Origin: Multifurca ochricompacta
Lineage: Eukaryota; Basidiomycota; Agaricomycetes; Russulales; Russulaceae
Direction: 5' to 3'
Length of the DNA stretch: 64,000 bases
Assembly: GCA_022496185.1 (NCBI GenBank)
Contig: WTXG01000005.1
Coordinates: 1-64,000 of the forward strand
Shown: positions 12,101-21,188 of the stretch, piece after piece
Layout: each line of letters starts with the position of its first letter
Numbering within the stretch: the stretch's first letter is position 1
Position numbers and translations under genes: made by a program
The notes under the pieces: generated by a model
Seen by the model: the letters and a program-made list of their open reading frames with translations, nothing else
Told to the model about the DNA's origin: nothing
Database searches by the model: none

Positions 12101-12650
12101 AGCTTCGCAGCGTATCGGCCAATGGGAGGAGATCAGGAAATCAGCCAATGAGAACCTGCTGAAGGCGCAAAAGACCCTGTCAGATAGACTGTCGAAATTC
12201 ACACCTTATCGGACCCATGACCTTGTCTGGCTGGAAGGGAAGAACATTCATATGTCACACCCAACTGCCAAGCTAGCGCCCCAACGTCACGGACCATTTG
12301 AGATATCAAGGAAGCTGTCAGATGTGTCATACGAGCTCAAGCTCCCTCCCACATGGAGAATCCATCCGGTTTTCCATGCCAGGCTTCTAACGCCTTACAA
12401 GGAAACCACTCTCCACAGGGAAAACTTCCCAAGACCTCCCCCTGACCTTATTGATGGAGAAGCAGAATGGGAAGTGGAACGGATTCTAGACTTGCGATGT
12501 AAAGGCCGAGGGCGCAAGCTGCACTACCTTGTTAAGTGGAAAGGATTCCCAGACTCCGACAACTCGTGGGAGCCAGCTGGGAATATCTTTGCCCCGGTCC
12601 TTATCTCGGACTTCCACGCCCGACATCCAGAAGCGCCCAAGGACAGTTAA
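9171..12650 (+). pseudogene. Gypsy-1 pol, broken: protease, RT, RNase H, integrase, chromodomain
   Basis: An aspartic protease with LIDSGATDNF (about 9,300) opens pol. Reverse transcriptase follows, with [18 protein letters not shown], an in-frame TGA at 10,030-10,032 where Gypsy-2 has CGT for arginine, then MDVRWGYNN and VVYMDDILVA. A one-base loss near 10,622 moves the frame. The rest is open to 12,650: RNase H ([26 protein letters not shown]), the integrase zinc region (HLGIANTY with CTECQANK), the core ([22 protein letters not shown]), and a chromodomain ([17 protein letters not shown]). The frame also breaks between about 9,600 and 9,850. The copy is defective, but the integrase-chromodomain part is intact. 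Confidence 0.92.
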
Positions 12651-12726
12651 AAGAACTGCCTCAGACCCCAATCAAATCCCCCAGTACACGCTCTCACAGC
12701 AACGTCCTACTACCGAACAATCAATC

Positions 12727-13874
12727 ATGTCTTTCATCACCACCAATGCCGCCGTCGACGCTTTCACTACCCCCACAGTCGTTGTCGAGAACTTCCCCTC
12801 TACCCATCCTTCTACATGCCTGTCATCCCCCATCGATTATGAAGCAGCCGAAGCACGAGTTAAGAACCAATCTCCCAACCCCAATGATGACTTCGAACAT
12901 CATGAAGAGCCGCACCCAAACGATCTGTTGGGCATGGAGTTGGATGATGAAGTACCCGAATTTCCGTTCATTGCTAACAATCCCAACTCCTCCATGTACT
13001 TCCCTCTCGAGATCACCATGGCGGACGGAACCACCGCCATTGCCAAATATATATTCTACACCAATGGAGGGATGGACGTTGCAGGATGTATGAAGAAGGG
13101 TGGCCCCATATATGGAGCTCCAGTCTATCTGGAAGAAAGGTACACCGGACAGCTGCACCATACGATGACTGACGAACAGCTTGGACATTTGGCCGCTGAG
13201 GATTCTCGTGCCTTCGCGATCGACGAGGTATTGAACGACATGCGCCTTCCGCGTCTCAAAGCAGAGGTGATGAGACTGCGGAAGAATTTGACGTTGTGCG
13301 CCACTCTCAACAGACAATACAAGGAACATGCGAAGATGATGGCGAGGTTGACCAACGGGATGTTCCAGATAGAGCAGGAATTGGTGGAGGTTAGAAAAAG
13401 GCTGGAGATAGGGGATGCATACCAGACCATCGCCGAAAGGTACGCCGATACATATGCCCGACCCCTTCCTCCACAGTCGTTGGGGGCTGCCCCGCAGCTG
13501 CTGCCGAATCGATTTGAGATGCCGCGCATGCATGAAAACCCACGAGGAGAGACGTGCTGGCGATGCGACAGCAAGTATCACATCAGCTGGAATTGTCCTC
13601 TCAACCGCAAGTGGTGCCGGCATTGTCGCAGCAACCTCCATTGGAGCCGCTTCTGCATCTTCCGTCGCGTGGGAGTCGCCCTGACAATCGTCAATCCGTC
13701 TGGATGGTGTGGCAAGTGCCTCCGCCACAACTCGGGACATCGTGAATTGGACTGCCCAGTCCATGATCTGTGTCGTTCGTGTGGGCAGCGTGGCCCATAC
13801 GGATTTCTTCGCACCCACCAATGTCCACAGGATTCAGACAGGGAGAACTACAAATTGGATGATTGTAATGTAGC
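12727..13874 (+). pseudogene. Gypsy-1 ORF3, 5' part: zinc-knuckle protein interrupted by Gypsy-2
   Basis: An ORF after pol, starting at MSFITTNAAV; the frame is open further upstream, but this ATG is the first beyond the pol stop. An acidic N-terminal half is followed by a likely helical region (about 13,250-13,420), then Cys/His motifs: two canonical CX2CX4HX4C knuckles (CWRCDSKYHISWNC and CRHCRSNLHWSRFC), one CX2CX6HX4C (CGKCLRHNSGHRELDC) and one irregular CX2C...HQC group. Gypsy-2 inserted after codon GTA-GC; the reading resumes at 21,106. The product is not a recognised pol domain. Nucleic-acid binding is a reasonable inference from the knuckles only. Confidence 0.75.
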
Positions 13875-14470
13875 TGTGACGGTTTCATCTGTTGGTGTCG
13901 AAGTCATGTGCATCACATTGTTTACTTTTCTTTTTTCTTTATATTTACTATATCACACATGACTTGCTTATGAAGGACTTATTACTCACATGCTGACTGA
14001 TTTGCTTACTGATCCTACTTAGTGGCTTACTGATCAACTTCCAGAGGGCGCAACCCCTCTCCCTTCTTTATCCTTCTGGGGTATTCTACTGTACAACCAT
14101 TAGACTACCTAGTGAACGCTCTAGTAACTACCAGAACCATCCTTCATAGCACAAGAACATGTATATAAACCCCTAGTAGATCAGGACAAGACTCTAAGTC
14201 TGTTCTTCTGTGTTCAATACAGGTGTCTAGGACTCACTTCACTGAACTAGAAAACTCCCACTTGAACTCTCTAAGATTGCGCCTTAGAGAAACTTCGACC
14301 CCAGAAACTTGTGGCAGGACTTAGCGTCTCTGCTTGACTTCGTCTCGCGCGCGTGCCCTTGACCAGGCATAACTCGACTCGACTTGACTTGACTTGGAAG
14401 AACTTGACGTCTTGAATAACTCGACCTTGACATCCAGAACCTCGACACAGCGCTGCACCTAGCTGTGACA
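13875..14470 (+). repeat. Gypsy-2 5' LTR
   Basis: 596 bp. A TATATAA box lies at 14,162-14,168 and the self-priming word TAAGTCTGTTCTT at 14,195-14,207. The U5 part is rich in short tandem words of the gacttgactt type. Confidence 0.94.
14162..14168 (+). promoter_or_regulatory. TATA box of Gypsy-2 LTR promoter
   Basis: TATATAA, 33 bp upstream of the self-priming word, the same spacing as in Gypsy-1 to within one base. Confidence 0.55.
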
Positions 14471-14471
14471 T

Positions 14472-14484
14472 AAGAACAGACTTA
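14472..14484 (+). promoter_or_regulatory. Gypsy-2 self-priming primer-binding site
   Basis: AAGAACAGACTTA, one base after the LTR, is a perfect 13-nt reverse complement of TAAGTCTGTTCTT at 14,195-14,207 in the LTR. Position, length and spacing to the TATA box match Gypsy-1, although the words themselves differ. Confidence 0.75.
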
Positions 14485-14763
14485 CAAAGAACGAAACAGA
14501 AGAACTCACCAGAACTGCAAGGCGACGACGACGCGTCCCTTGCCCGACACCCGATCGCGACGTCTTCAACACGCGAGCCCAGAACCCCACCATCCGAACG
14601 AACGTCCTTCGACGAGACATCTCCACGACGATACCTGTCGACTGAAGAATCAGAACCCAGAGAAAGAGGAGACTTACCCTTTGACCTTCACAACCGCTTT
14701 GCATTACTTGCTGCAACCGACGACACCATCGATATAGAAACTAGGACCACCACTCCACAGGCA

Positions 14764-15927
14764 ATGGCAGCAAGACCAAACACTAGACAGGCACGACGGG
14801 CCGCGGAAGAGGACGTTGTCGAATCGCACCTCAGTAGACCTGAACGAAGTCCCGAAGGAAGAACCGCTACGACCACCCGAGCCACGGGGAGAAACCCAGA
14901 CGAACCACCATTAGGCCCTCCTGCTTTAGGAGCAGGGACAGGAAGTCAAGGTGGTGGAACCATGACGGGAGTACCACCACCCTTCTTCGAAGGAAATCGT
15001 GATACGGCCATGGATTGGTTGGCCAAACTCGAATTATTCTTCAGCTTGAATGAAACCGTGGCCACAGTCCAGAACGAAAGAACCAGAGTAGCCTACACCC
15101 TGGGATTGATACGAGGACCCAGGGTAGACCGATGGGTAGTGGATCAAATCAAGTGGTTGACCGACATCAAAGAGGGGAACATCCGAGTTCCATACATTTG
15201 GGCCGGATTCAAACAAATCTTCCGAGAAGCATGGGCCGACATAGCGGCAGGACAAAAGGCACTACGCGCGCTAGACCGATTACAAATGCGCGATGCCAAT
15301 ATTGATGACTACATCGCCGAATTTCGCACGCTGGCCACAAGGGCAGAACTTCACATCGATGATCCGGCCGCTCGGCAGTACTTCCACCGAGGCCTCCCCA
15401 CGCGTCTCGTTCAAACAATGTTATTATTCGATCAGCCCAAAACCTTTGACGAGGCAGCAGCATCTGCTCGGAAACATCACGCTAATTGGTTATACAGTAA
15501 GGATGCCCTTGGCATGAGACCCACAACCAATACACCACCGCGTGGCAATAAATTTACATTCTATCGACGACGTGACCACGATGTCCCGATCCCCGAAGTC
15601 ATCAAAAAAGCTGTAACAGTCGAAGAGAAAGAACAATACAAAAAGGAAGGCCGATGTTTCGAATGCGGCAGGCGAGGACATTTGGTCCGAGACTGCCCGA
15701 ATAAGAAACCACGTGCGAATGCTCCCACACCAGCTCGCGCTGCCACAATCACCGAAACACCCACGACTGCGACGGTACCCGCAAAGACGCCCGCCTCCAC
15801 CGACGCGCCAAACACCCCGACAGTCGATCTCGACGCGCTTGCCATGGCTCTCAGAACTATGACAGACGAACAACGCCAAAAGCTTCAGGAAAAATTTAGT
15901 GGCGATGAGGATTTTTACATCGCTTGA
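14764..15927 (+). CDS. Gypsy-2 gag polyprotein
   Basis: 387 residues, uninterrupted. A charged N-terminus is followed by a retrotransposon gag capsid region (about residues 75-240, with PPFFEGNRDTAMDWLAKLE and IDDYIAEFRTLATRA). One canonical CCHC knuckle CFECGRRGHLVRDC lies near residues 298-311, then a Thr/Ala/Pro-rich linker. It ends at the TGA at 15,925-15,927. Pol continues in the -1 frame; in that frame only 15,909-15,927 is open before the gag stop, so any shift must occur there. No canonical slippery heptamer is present, but GGATTTTT at the end is shared with Gypsy-1. Confidence 0.9.
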   Translation: MAARPNTRQARRAAEEDVVESHLSRPERSPEGRTATTTRATGRNPDEPPLGPPALGAGTGSQGGGTMTGVPPPFFEGNRDTAMDWLAKLELFFSLNETVATVQNERTRVAYTLGLIRGPRVDRWVVDQIKWLTDIKEGNIRVPYIWAGFKQIFREAWADIAAGQKALRALDRLQMRDANIDDYIAEFRTLATRAELHIDDPAARQYFHRGLPTRLVQTMLLFDQPKTFDEAAASARKHHANWLYSKDALGMRPTTNTPPRGNKFTFYRRRDHDVPIPEVIKKAVTVEEKEQYKKEGRCFECGRRGHLVRDCPNKKPRANAPTPARAATITETPTTATVPAKTPASTDAPNTPTVDLDALAMALRTMTDEQRQKLQEKFSGDEDFYIA

Positions 15928-18900
15928 ATGGGACGGCCTACATTCGAGCAATAATCTCACATCATGTATATAGATCATCTCTAAAATCAATGAAAGTATC
16001 TGTTCCCTTACATGACGCGACAAATAAGGCCCGCATACAAGCACTTGTCGATAGCGGTGCAACCGAAAACTTCATCAACTATCGAACGGTCATTAAGCAT
16101 CGCCTCCCCACGAAACGATTGACTATTCCAAAAAAACTCCAGAACGCAGACGGATCACCCAATCAAACCCACACAATCACACGATGTGTAGACCTCAAAG
16201 TCACGACTAATAACAATCAACAGAATCATCGCTTCTATGTTGCATCTATCGGCTCGGACGAAATGATTCTGGGATACCCCTGGCTTGCCGCGAATAACCC
16301 GAACATCGACTGGACAACGGGAACCCTCAACCAATCGCTCACGTTCAACTTACCCGACAGTCGACTTAAACGTCTGAATATAGCACAGGAATTAGCGATC
16401 AAAGCCAAAGACTCGACAGAGCGGGCTTGGGACCAGATCGTCCCGAAAGAATATCATCAGCATCAAAAAGTCTTTAGCGACGAAGAGGCACAACGATTTC
16501 CGGCGACACGAACCTGGGATCACAAGATCGAACTAAAACCAGAGGCACCTGCTACGTTAGATTGCAAGATCTACCCATTAGGACCGGGCGAACAGGAAGC
16601 TCTCAATAAATTCCTAGACGAACATTTACAGAAGGGGTATATTACTGAATCCAAATCACCCTACGCATCCCCCTTCTTCTTCATAAAAAAGAAAGATGGG
16701 AAGCTACGTCCCGTCCAGGACTACCGAAAGCTCAATAGTTGGACTATCAGAAATACATATCCATTGCCTCTCATACCGGAGCTTATTGATCGCGTACGAG
16801 GGAGCACTCTATTCACCAAAATGGATATCCGCTGGGGCTACAACAACGTGCGGATCGTACCGGAAGATCGTTGGAAGGCGGCCTTCAAAACTAATCGCGG
16901 CCTCTACGAACCTAACGTAATGTTTTTCGGACTAACCAATTCCCCTGCAACATTTCAAACCATGATGAACGCAGAATTCCGCGAAGAACTAAATGAACAC
17001 GACGCCTCAGGGAAAGCTTGGTTTACAGTTTACATGGACGACATCCTAATACATACGAACTCCGATCTCATAGACCACCGCTCTAAAGTACACCGCGTCT
17101 TGGACAAACTTAATAAACTCGACCTGTATCTTAAACCGGAGAAGTGTGCATTTGAGCAAACACGAATTGAATACCTCGGCTTAATACTGGAGGGCAATCA
17201 AGTCCATATGGACCCGGTAAAAGTCGAAGGCATCACATCCTGGAAGATTCCGACCACGGTGAAAGAAGTTAGATCGTTTCTCGGGTTCTGTCAATTCTAC
17301 AGACGGTTCATACAAGGATTTAGTAAAATTGCAGCACCTCTAAACGCCCTCACAAGTGCAAAAAACCCATGGAAATGGACGACAATCGAACAGAGTGCCT
17401 TCGACACCCTTAAACAACGAGTCACTTCACAACCAGTCCTCGCCCAGCCAGACTTTACGAAACCTTTCATTGTAGACACGGACGCTTCGGGATTCGCAGT
17501 CGGAGCAACCCTTAGTCAGAAAGACCACGACGGACGCTTACACCCTATTGCATATCTCTCAAAAACACTTGATGCTACCCAAAGGAATTGGGATATCTAC
17601 GATCGAGAATTATTTGCAATCATGACTGCTTTCCGAACATGGCGCCAATATCTACTCGGAGCCCATGATAAAGTACAAGTGCGCACCGATCACAATAATC
17701 TACAATACTTTAAAGAACCGCAGAAACTCAATCGGCGCCAAGCACGTTGGCTCCAAGAATTAGCAGATTTCGATTTTTCCCTTGAACATGTTCCCGGGAA
17801 ACTCCACACAGTAGCTGACATGCTGTCACGACGACCCGACGCTGAACAGGGAGATAAGGATAATGACGCGATCACCGTACTACCACCAACATTATTTATC
17901 AAAGTGGCACGCACCAATAAACTCCTGTTTCCTCGGGCTCTGCACGAACGACAACAGATTCTATACCAACATCATGACCACGTCCTAGCAGGACACCCCG
18001 GTATTGACAAAACCATTAGGAAAATCCAGCAGGACTACGAAGGCCCAGGACTCACGGACTTCGTACGCGAATACATTCGCGGGTGTGCCTCCTGTCAAGA
18101 AAATAAACCTAAGTTAACAAAGAAAGCCCCACTCTTTCCGCTGGACGTACCGACGTCCGCGGGCCCATTCCAATACGTTGCCATGGACCTCATTACGGAC
18201 CTTCCTGTCTCGGGTCGCTATGACGCTGTACTAACTATTGTCGACCAGGGGTGCTCAAAAGCGGCTAAATTCATTCCGTGTTCGAAGGACATCACGGGTG
18301 AAGGAATCGCGACGCTCTACTACCGACACGTGTTCCCGCTATTTGGCATCCCGCGACGAATTATTTCGGATCGCGATCCACGCTTTACATCCCAATTCTC
18401 CCGAGCATTAGCAACCACCCTACGGATCCAGCAAAACCTTTCAACTGCCTTTCATCCGCGCACAGACGGAGCAAGTGAGCGCATGAATCTTTGGTTAGAG
18501 CAATACCTCCGCCTCTGGGTCGGGAATGATCAACACTCTTGGGCCGATTATCTCCCCCTTGCCGAATTTGTCCACAATTCCTGGACACACGATCGAACTA
18601 AAATGTCACCACATACACTAATTCACGGCGTTTCACTAGACTGGAAAGCGGAACTATCCGAAACGGACGTCCCTCGACTAGACGACCGCTTGAATAGCTT
18701 ACGACATGCGCGCGCACGAGCCGAAGCGGCCTTTCGTTCACACACAGCACGCCCGACATACCCGACGCTCCCCGTTGGTTCGCAAGTTTGGCTCGAAGGC
18801 AAGAACATCAAGACGCATTTCCCTTCGACCAAACTCGCCCCGCGCCGATATGGCCCGTTCCGAGTCTTGGACCAAATCTCCCCAGTGGCTTATAGATTAT

Positions 18901-19013
18901 CTTTACCACCTCACATGAAGATCCACAATGTTTTCCATGTTGATCTCTTGACCCCTTACAAAGAAACTGAGGCACATGGTCCAAATTTCTTGAGACCCCA
19001 CCTGACATTGTAA
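15924..19013 (+). CDS. Gypsy-2 pol polyprotein, chromodomain lost by frameshift
   Basis: 1,029 residues from a non-ATG codon overlapping the gag stop; the first ATG is at 15,990, so pol is probably made by -1 frameshifting from gag. Domains in order: protease (ALVDSGATENFI, about 16,044), reverse transcriptase (KMDIRWGYNN, YMDDILI at about 17,032), RNase H (DTDASGFAVGATLSQ, HVPGKLHTVADMLSRR), integrase zinc site (AGHPGIDKT with CASCQENK) and core ([22 protein letters not shown]), then the GPFRVL and KIHNVFHVDLL tail. A missing C in the run at 18,996-18,999 stops the frame at 19,013. The chromodomain (WKGYPTSDNSW) continues in the next frame to TAA at 19,214-19,216. Otherwise it looks capable of function. 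Confidence 0.9.
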   Translation: MNGTAYIRAIISHHVYRSSLKSMKVSVPLHDATNKARIQALVDSGATENFINYRTVIKHRLPTKRLTIPKKLQNADGSPNQTHTITRCVDLKVTTNNNQQNHRFYVASIGSDEMILGYPWLAANNPNIDWTTGTLNQSLTFNLPDSRLKRLNIAQELAIKAKDSTERAWDQIVPKEYHQHQKVFSDEEAQRFPATRTWDHKIELKPEAPATLDCKIYPLGPGEQEALNKFLDEHLQKGYITESKSPYASPFFFIKKKDGKLRPVQDYRKLNSWTIRNTYPLPLIPELIDRVRGSTLFTKMDIRWGYNNVRIVPEDRWKAAFKTNRGLYEPNVMFFGLTNSPATFQTMMNAEFREELNEHDASGKAWFTVYMDDILIHTNSDLIDHRSKVHRVLDKLNKLDLYLKPEKCAFEQTRIEYLGLILEGNQVHMDPVKVEGITSWKIPTTVKEVRSFLGFCQFYRRFIQGFSKIAAPLNALTSAKNPWKWTTIEQSAFDTLKQRVTSQPVLAQPDFTKPFIVDTDASGFAVGATLSQKDHDGRLHPIAYLSKTLDATQRNWDIYDRELFAIMTAFRTWRQYLLGAHDKVQVRTDHNNLQYFKEPQKLNRRQARWLQELADFDFSLEHVPGKLHTVADMLSRRPDAEQGDKDNDAITVLPPTLFIKVARTNKLLFPRALHERQQILYQHHDHVLAGHPGIDKTIRKIQQDYEGPGLTDFVREYIRGCASCQENKPKLTKKAPLFPLDVPTSAGPFQYVAMDLITDLPVSGRYDAVLTIVDQGCSKAAKFIPCSKDITGEGIATLYYRHVFPLFGIPRRIISDRDPRFTSQFSRALATTLRIQQNLSTAFHPRTDGASERMNLWLEQYLRLWVGNDQHSWADYLPLAEFVHNSWTHDRTKMSPHTLIHGVSLDWKAELSETDVPRLDDRLNSLRHARARAEAAFRSHTARPTYPTLPVGSQVWLEGKNIKTHFPSTKLAPRRYGPFRVLDQISPVAYRLSLPPHMKIHNVFHVDLLTPYKETEAHGPNFLRPHLTL

Positions 19014-19016
19014 ACC

Positions 19017-19216
19017 ATGAGGAGGAATATGAAGTAGAAGCCATCTTAGATCACAGGCTCCATGGGCGCTCTCAGAACTTACAATTCCTGGTCAGCTGGA
19101 AGGGTTATCCCACAAGTGACAACTCCTGGGTAAATAAAGAGGACTGTCATGCCCCTGAACTTGTGAAACAGTACTACAATTCCATCTCTAGGCGCCAGGG
19201 TCGACGCCACTCTTAA
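19017..19216 (+). pseudogene. Gypsy-2 chromodomain, out of frame with pol
   Basis: This stretch reads as a chromodomain in the frame one base off from pol (EEEYEVEAILD, then FLVSWKGYPTSDNSW), ending at TAA 19,214-19,216. The corresponding Gypsy-1 domain is in frame, so a single-base loss in a C run explains the split. Chromodomains of this class of integrase direct insertion to marked chromatin. Confidence 0.8.
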
Positions 19217-19284
19217 AGGAGGGAGTATCTACCCCAACAATCTGTGTCCCCATTCTTTTTTCTTCTTTCCCCCCTTCTCTCCCT

Positions 19285-20480
19285 ATGGCACGTATAAAAC
19301 GCCCCGCTCGTCTTACTCAAGAACGCAAGTTCTATCGCATCACCCCCAGAATGTCTACGTCCCGCTTCCGCCACCCTCTCACTGGACGAGCGCCATCCCC
19401 TATAGACGATCCTGAGGTCTTTGAAGCTACTAGATCTGCTGCTCTGGATGCCGCGACCAAGGCTGCCATGATACGACCCCATATTGCTCCCACATTGCCT
19501 CCCACACCGATTACTACCCCCCTTCCTTCTCCACCACGCCAACCAACACCCTTTACTCTGTCTGACGATCCAGCGACCAACCTCACTCAGGCCATGTCGC
19601 TCACAGCTGCAAACCAGGCCTTGGAGGACGACATCCGCAACAGGGTTCTGCTATTACTGGAGGAAGCCCGCGCTAGGCTACAGACCCATGGACCCCCACC
19701 TGACGACCCCCACTTTATCTATGCCCCACATCCCCCGCTCTTGCACACCTCCCAGCCGAAGGCATCGTCACGCAAACACAACAGGAAGTCAACGAACCAG
19801 GCTCAGACTATGACTCCCCTGGCTTCCCCTTCCAACGTAACCATATCCACTCCCCCGCTTCATCCCACAACAAATCGTCGACAGGGATGGTCATCTTGAC
19901 ACTGCTCGCTGGGTCGCTTTTGAATACCGCTGTGCGGACCCCCGCATCTACTTCACTATGGGGAAGCGTCATCCTATCAGCCATGCCCCCTCTATGCCAC
20001 CACATTTACCGCTTTGCTCATGGTCCAAACCCCCTCCTCTCTGCCCGCCAACAGCACCTATTCGATGACAACCAATCCTACACCCCTCTGGTGGATACGG
20101 CTCTAGACAACATGCATGACCCAGGAGCCTGGGCTGAAGTCTCTCGTTTCCGCCATGCCACTTACCGCCTGGATGAAGCCCACCGCAACATTGCCCACTG
20201 GCGACGCCAGGCTGACCGAGCCTCACAGAGTATCCGTGAGCCACACATGCCATGTCACGCACCGACCTCTACTACAGACTGTTCCCCCACCTCACCTATA
20301 TCCATGCCCCTCACGCTCCATCCCCCTACTCAGGTTGCTCGTTATGTGCCTGACCCCGAACTACGTGCTGTCTTGCAGGCTGGAGGACCGGGCAGTCGAC
20401 ATCTCCCTCACCGTCGCCAGGCGTGCCGCTCACCACCGCGCATTGCTGATCAACTTCAGACTGACGAGCCCACTGTCTGA
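19285..20480 (+). pseudogene. Gypsy-2 ORF3, frameshifted
   Basis: A third ORF starts at MARIKRPARL after pol and ends at TGA 20,478-20,480. The likely reading moves between frames near 19,740, 19,885 and 20,040; the pieces include VNEPGSDYDSPGF, DGHLDTARWVAFEY and AEVSRFRHATYRLDEAHRN. It is Pro/Thr-rich with helical segments and has no zinc knuckle, so it is not an obvious homologue of Gypsy-1 ORF3 although it holds the same place. Function unknown. Confidence 0.55.
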
Positions 20481-20498
20481 GGTCAGACAGAGACTTAC

Positions 20499-20509
20499 AA
20501 AGGGGGTAA
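20499..20509 (+). promoter_or_regulatory. Gypsy-2 polypurine tract
   Basis: The purine-rich run aaagggggtaa sits directly before the 3' LTR, where the plus-strand primer is expected. Confidence 0.6.
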
Positions 20510-21100
20510 TGTGACGGTTTCATCTGTTGGTGTCGAAGTCATGTGCATCACATTGTTTACTTTTCTTTTTCTTTATATTTACTATATCACACATGACTTG
20601 CTTATGAAGGACTTATTACTCACATGCTGACTGATTTGCTTACTGATCCTACTTAGTGGCTTACTGATCAACTTCCAGAGGGCGCAACCCCTCTCCCTTC
20701 TTTATCCTTCTGGGGTATTCTACTGTACAACCATTAGACTACCTAGTGAACGCTCTAGTAACTACCAGAACCATCCTTCATAGCACAAGAACATGTATAT
20801 AAACCCCTAGTAGATCAGGACAAGACTCTAAGTCTGTTCTTCTGTGTTCAATACAGGTGTCTAGGACTCACTTCACTGAACTAGAAAAACTCCCACTTGA
20901 ACTCTCTAAGTGCGCCTTAGAGAACTTCGACCCAGAACCTTGTGGCAGGACTTAGCGTCTCTGCTCGACTTCGTCTCACGCGCGTGCCCTTGACCAGGCA
21001 TACTCGACTCGACTTGACTTGACTTGGAAGAACTTGACGTCTTGAATAACTCGACCTTGACATCCAGAACCTCGACACAGCGCTGCACCTAGCTGTGACA
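20510..21100 (+). repeat. Gypsy-2 3' LTR
   Basis: 591 bp, TGTGACGG to GCTGTGACA, followed by the duplication GTAGC. It lacks several single bases present in the 5' LTR around 14,250-14,370. Confidence 0.94.
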
Positions 21101-21105
21101 GTAGC

Positions 21106-21157
21106 TGATGATTACCTGGACTTGGTGCAGGACGATGACAGTACGAGTCGTTTCTAG
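21106..21157 (+). pseudogene. Gypsy-1 ORF3, 3' end
   Basis: The last codons of Gypsy-1 ORF3 after the Gypsy-2 insertion. Removing Gypsy-2 with one copy of GTAGC joins the reading frame exactly, and it ends with DDDSTSRF and TAG at 21,155-21,157. This precise rejoining shows that ORF3 was one continuous frame when Gypsy-2 landed. Confidence 0.75.
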
Positions 21158-21175
21158 CCGGGTCTGCTAGAACCA

Positions 21176-21185
21176 GAAGAGGGGG
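21176..21185 (+). promoter_or_regulatory. Gypsy-1 polypurine tract
   Basis: The purine run gaagaggggg lies three bases before the 3' LTR. Confidence 0.6.
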
Positions 21186-21188
21186 TGA

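Larger units (their letters stand above)
13875..21100 (+). mobile_element. Gypsy-2: nested chromodomain Ty3/Gypsy retrotransposon
   Basis: LTRs at 13,875-14,470 and 20,510-21,100 run from TGTGACGG to GCTGTGACA, with a 5-bp duplication GTAGC at 13,870-13,874 and 21,101-21,105. The element lies inside Gypsy-1 ORF3. Gag is intact, pol is intact up to a frameshift just before the chromodomain, and a third ORF is decayed. The LTR pair differs by about three substitutions and six small indels, clustered around 14,250-14,370. Confidence 0.95.

Noticed and set aside
12529..12726. Longer N-terminus for Gypsy-1 ORF3 starting at 12,529
   Set aside because: This part overlaps the chromodomain code of pol in another frame and has no independent support; the ATG at 12,727 follows the pol stop.
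13875..13962. C-terminal hydrophobic tail of the ORF that runs from 12,529 to 13,962
   Set aside because: These codons are Gypsy-2 LTR sequence; the true ORF3 end lies at 21,106-21,157.
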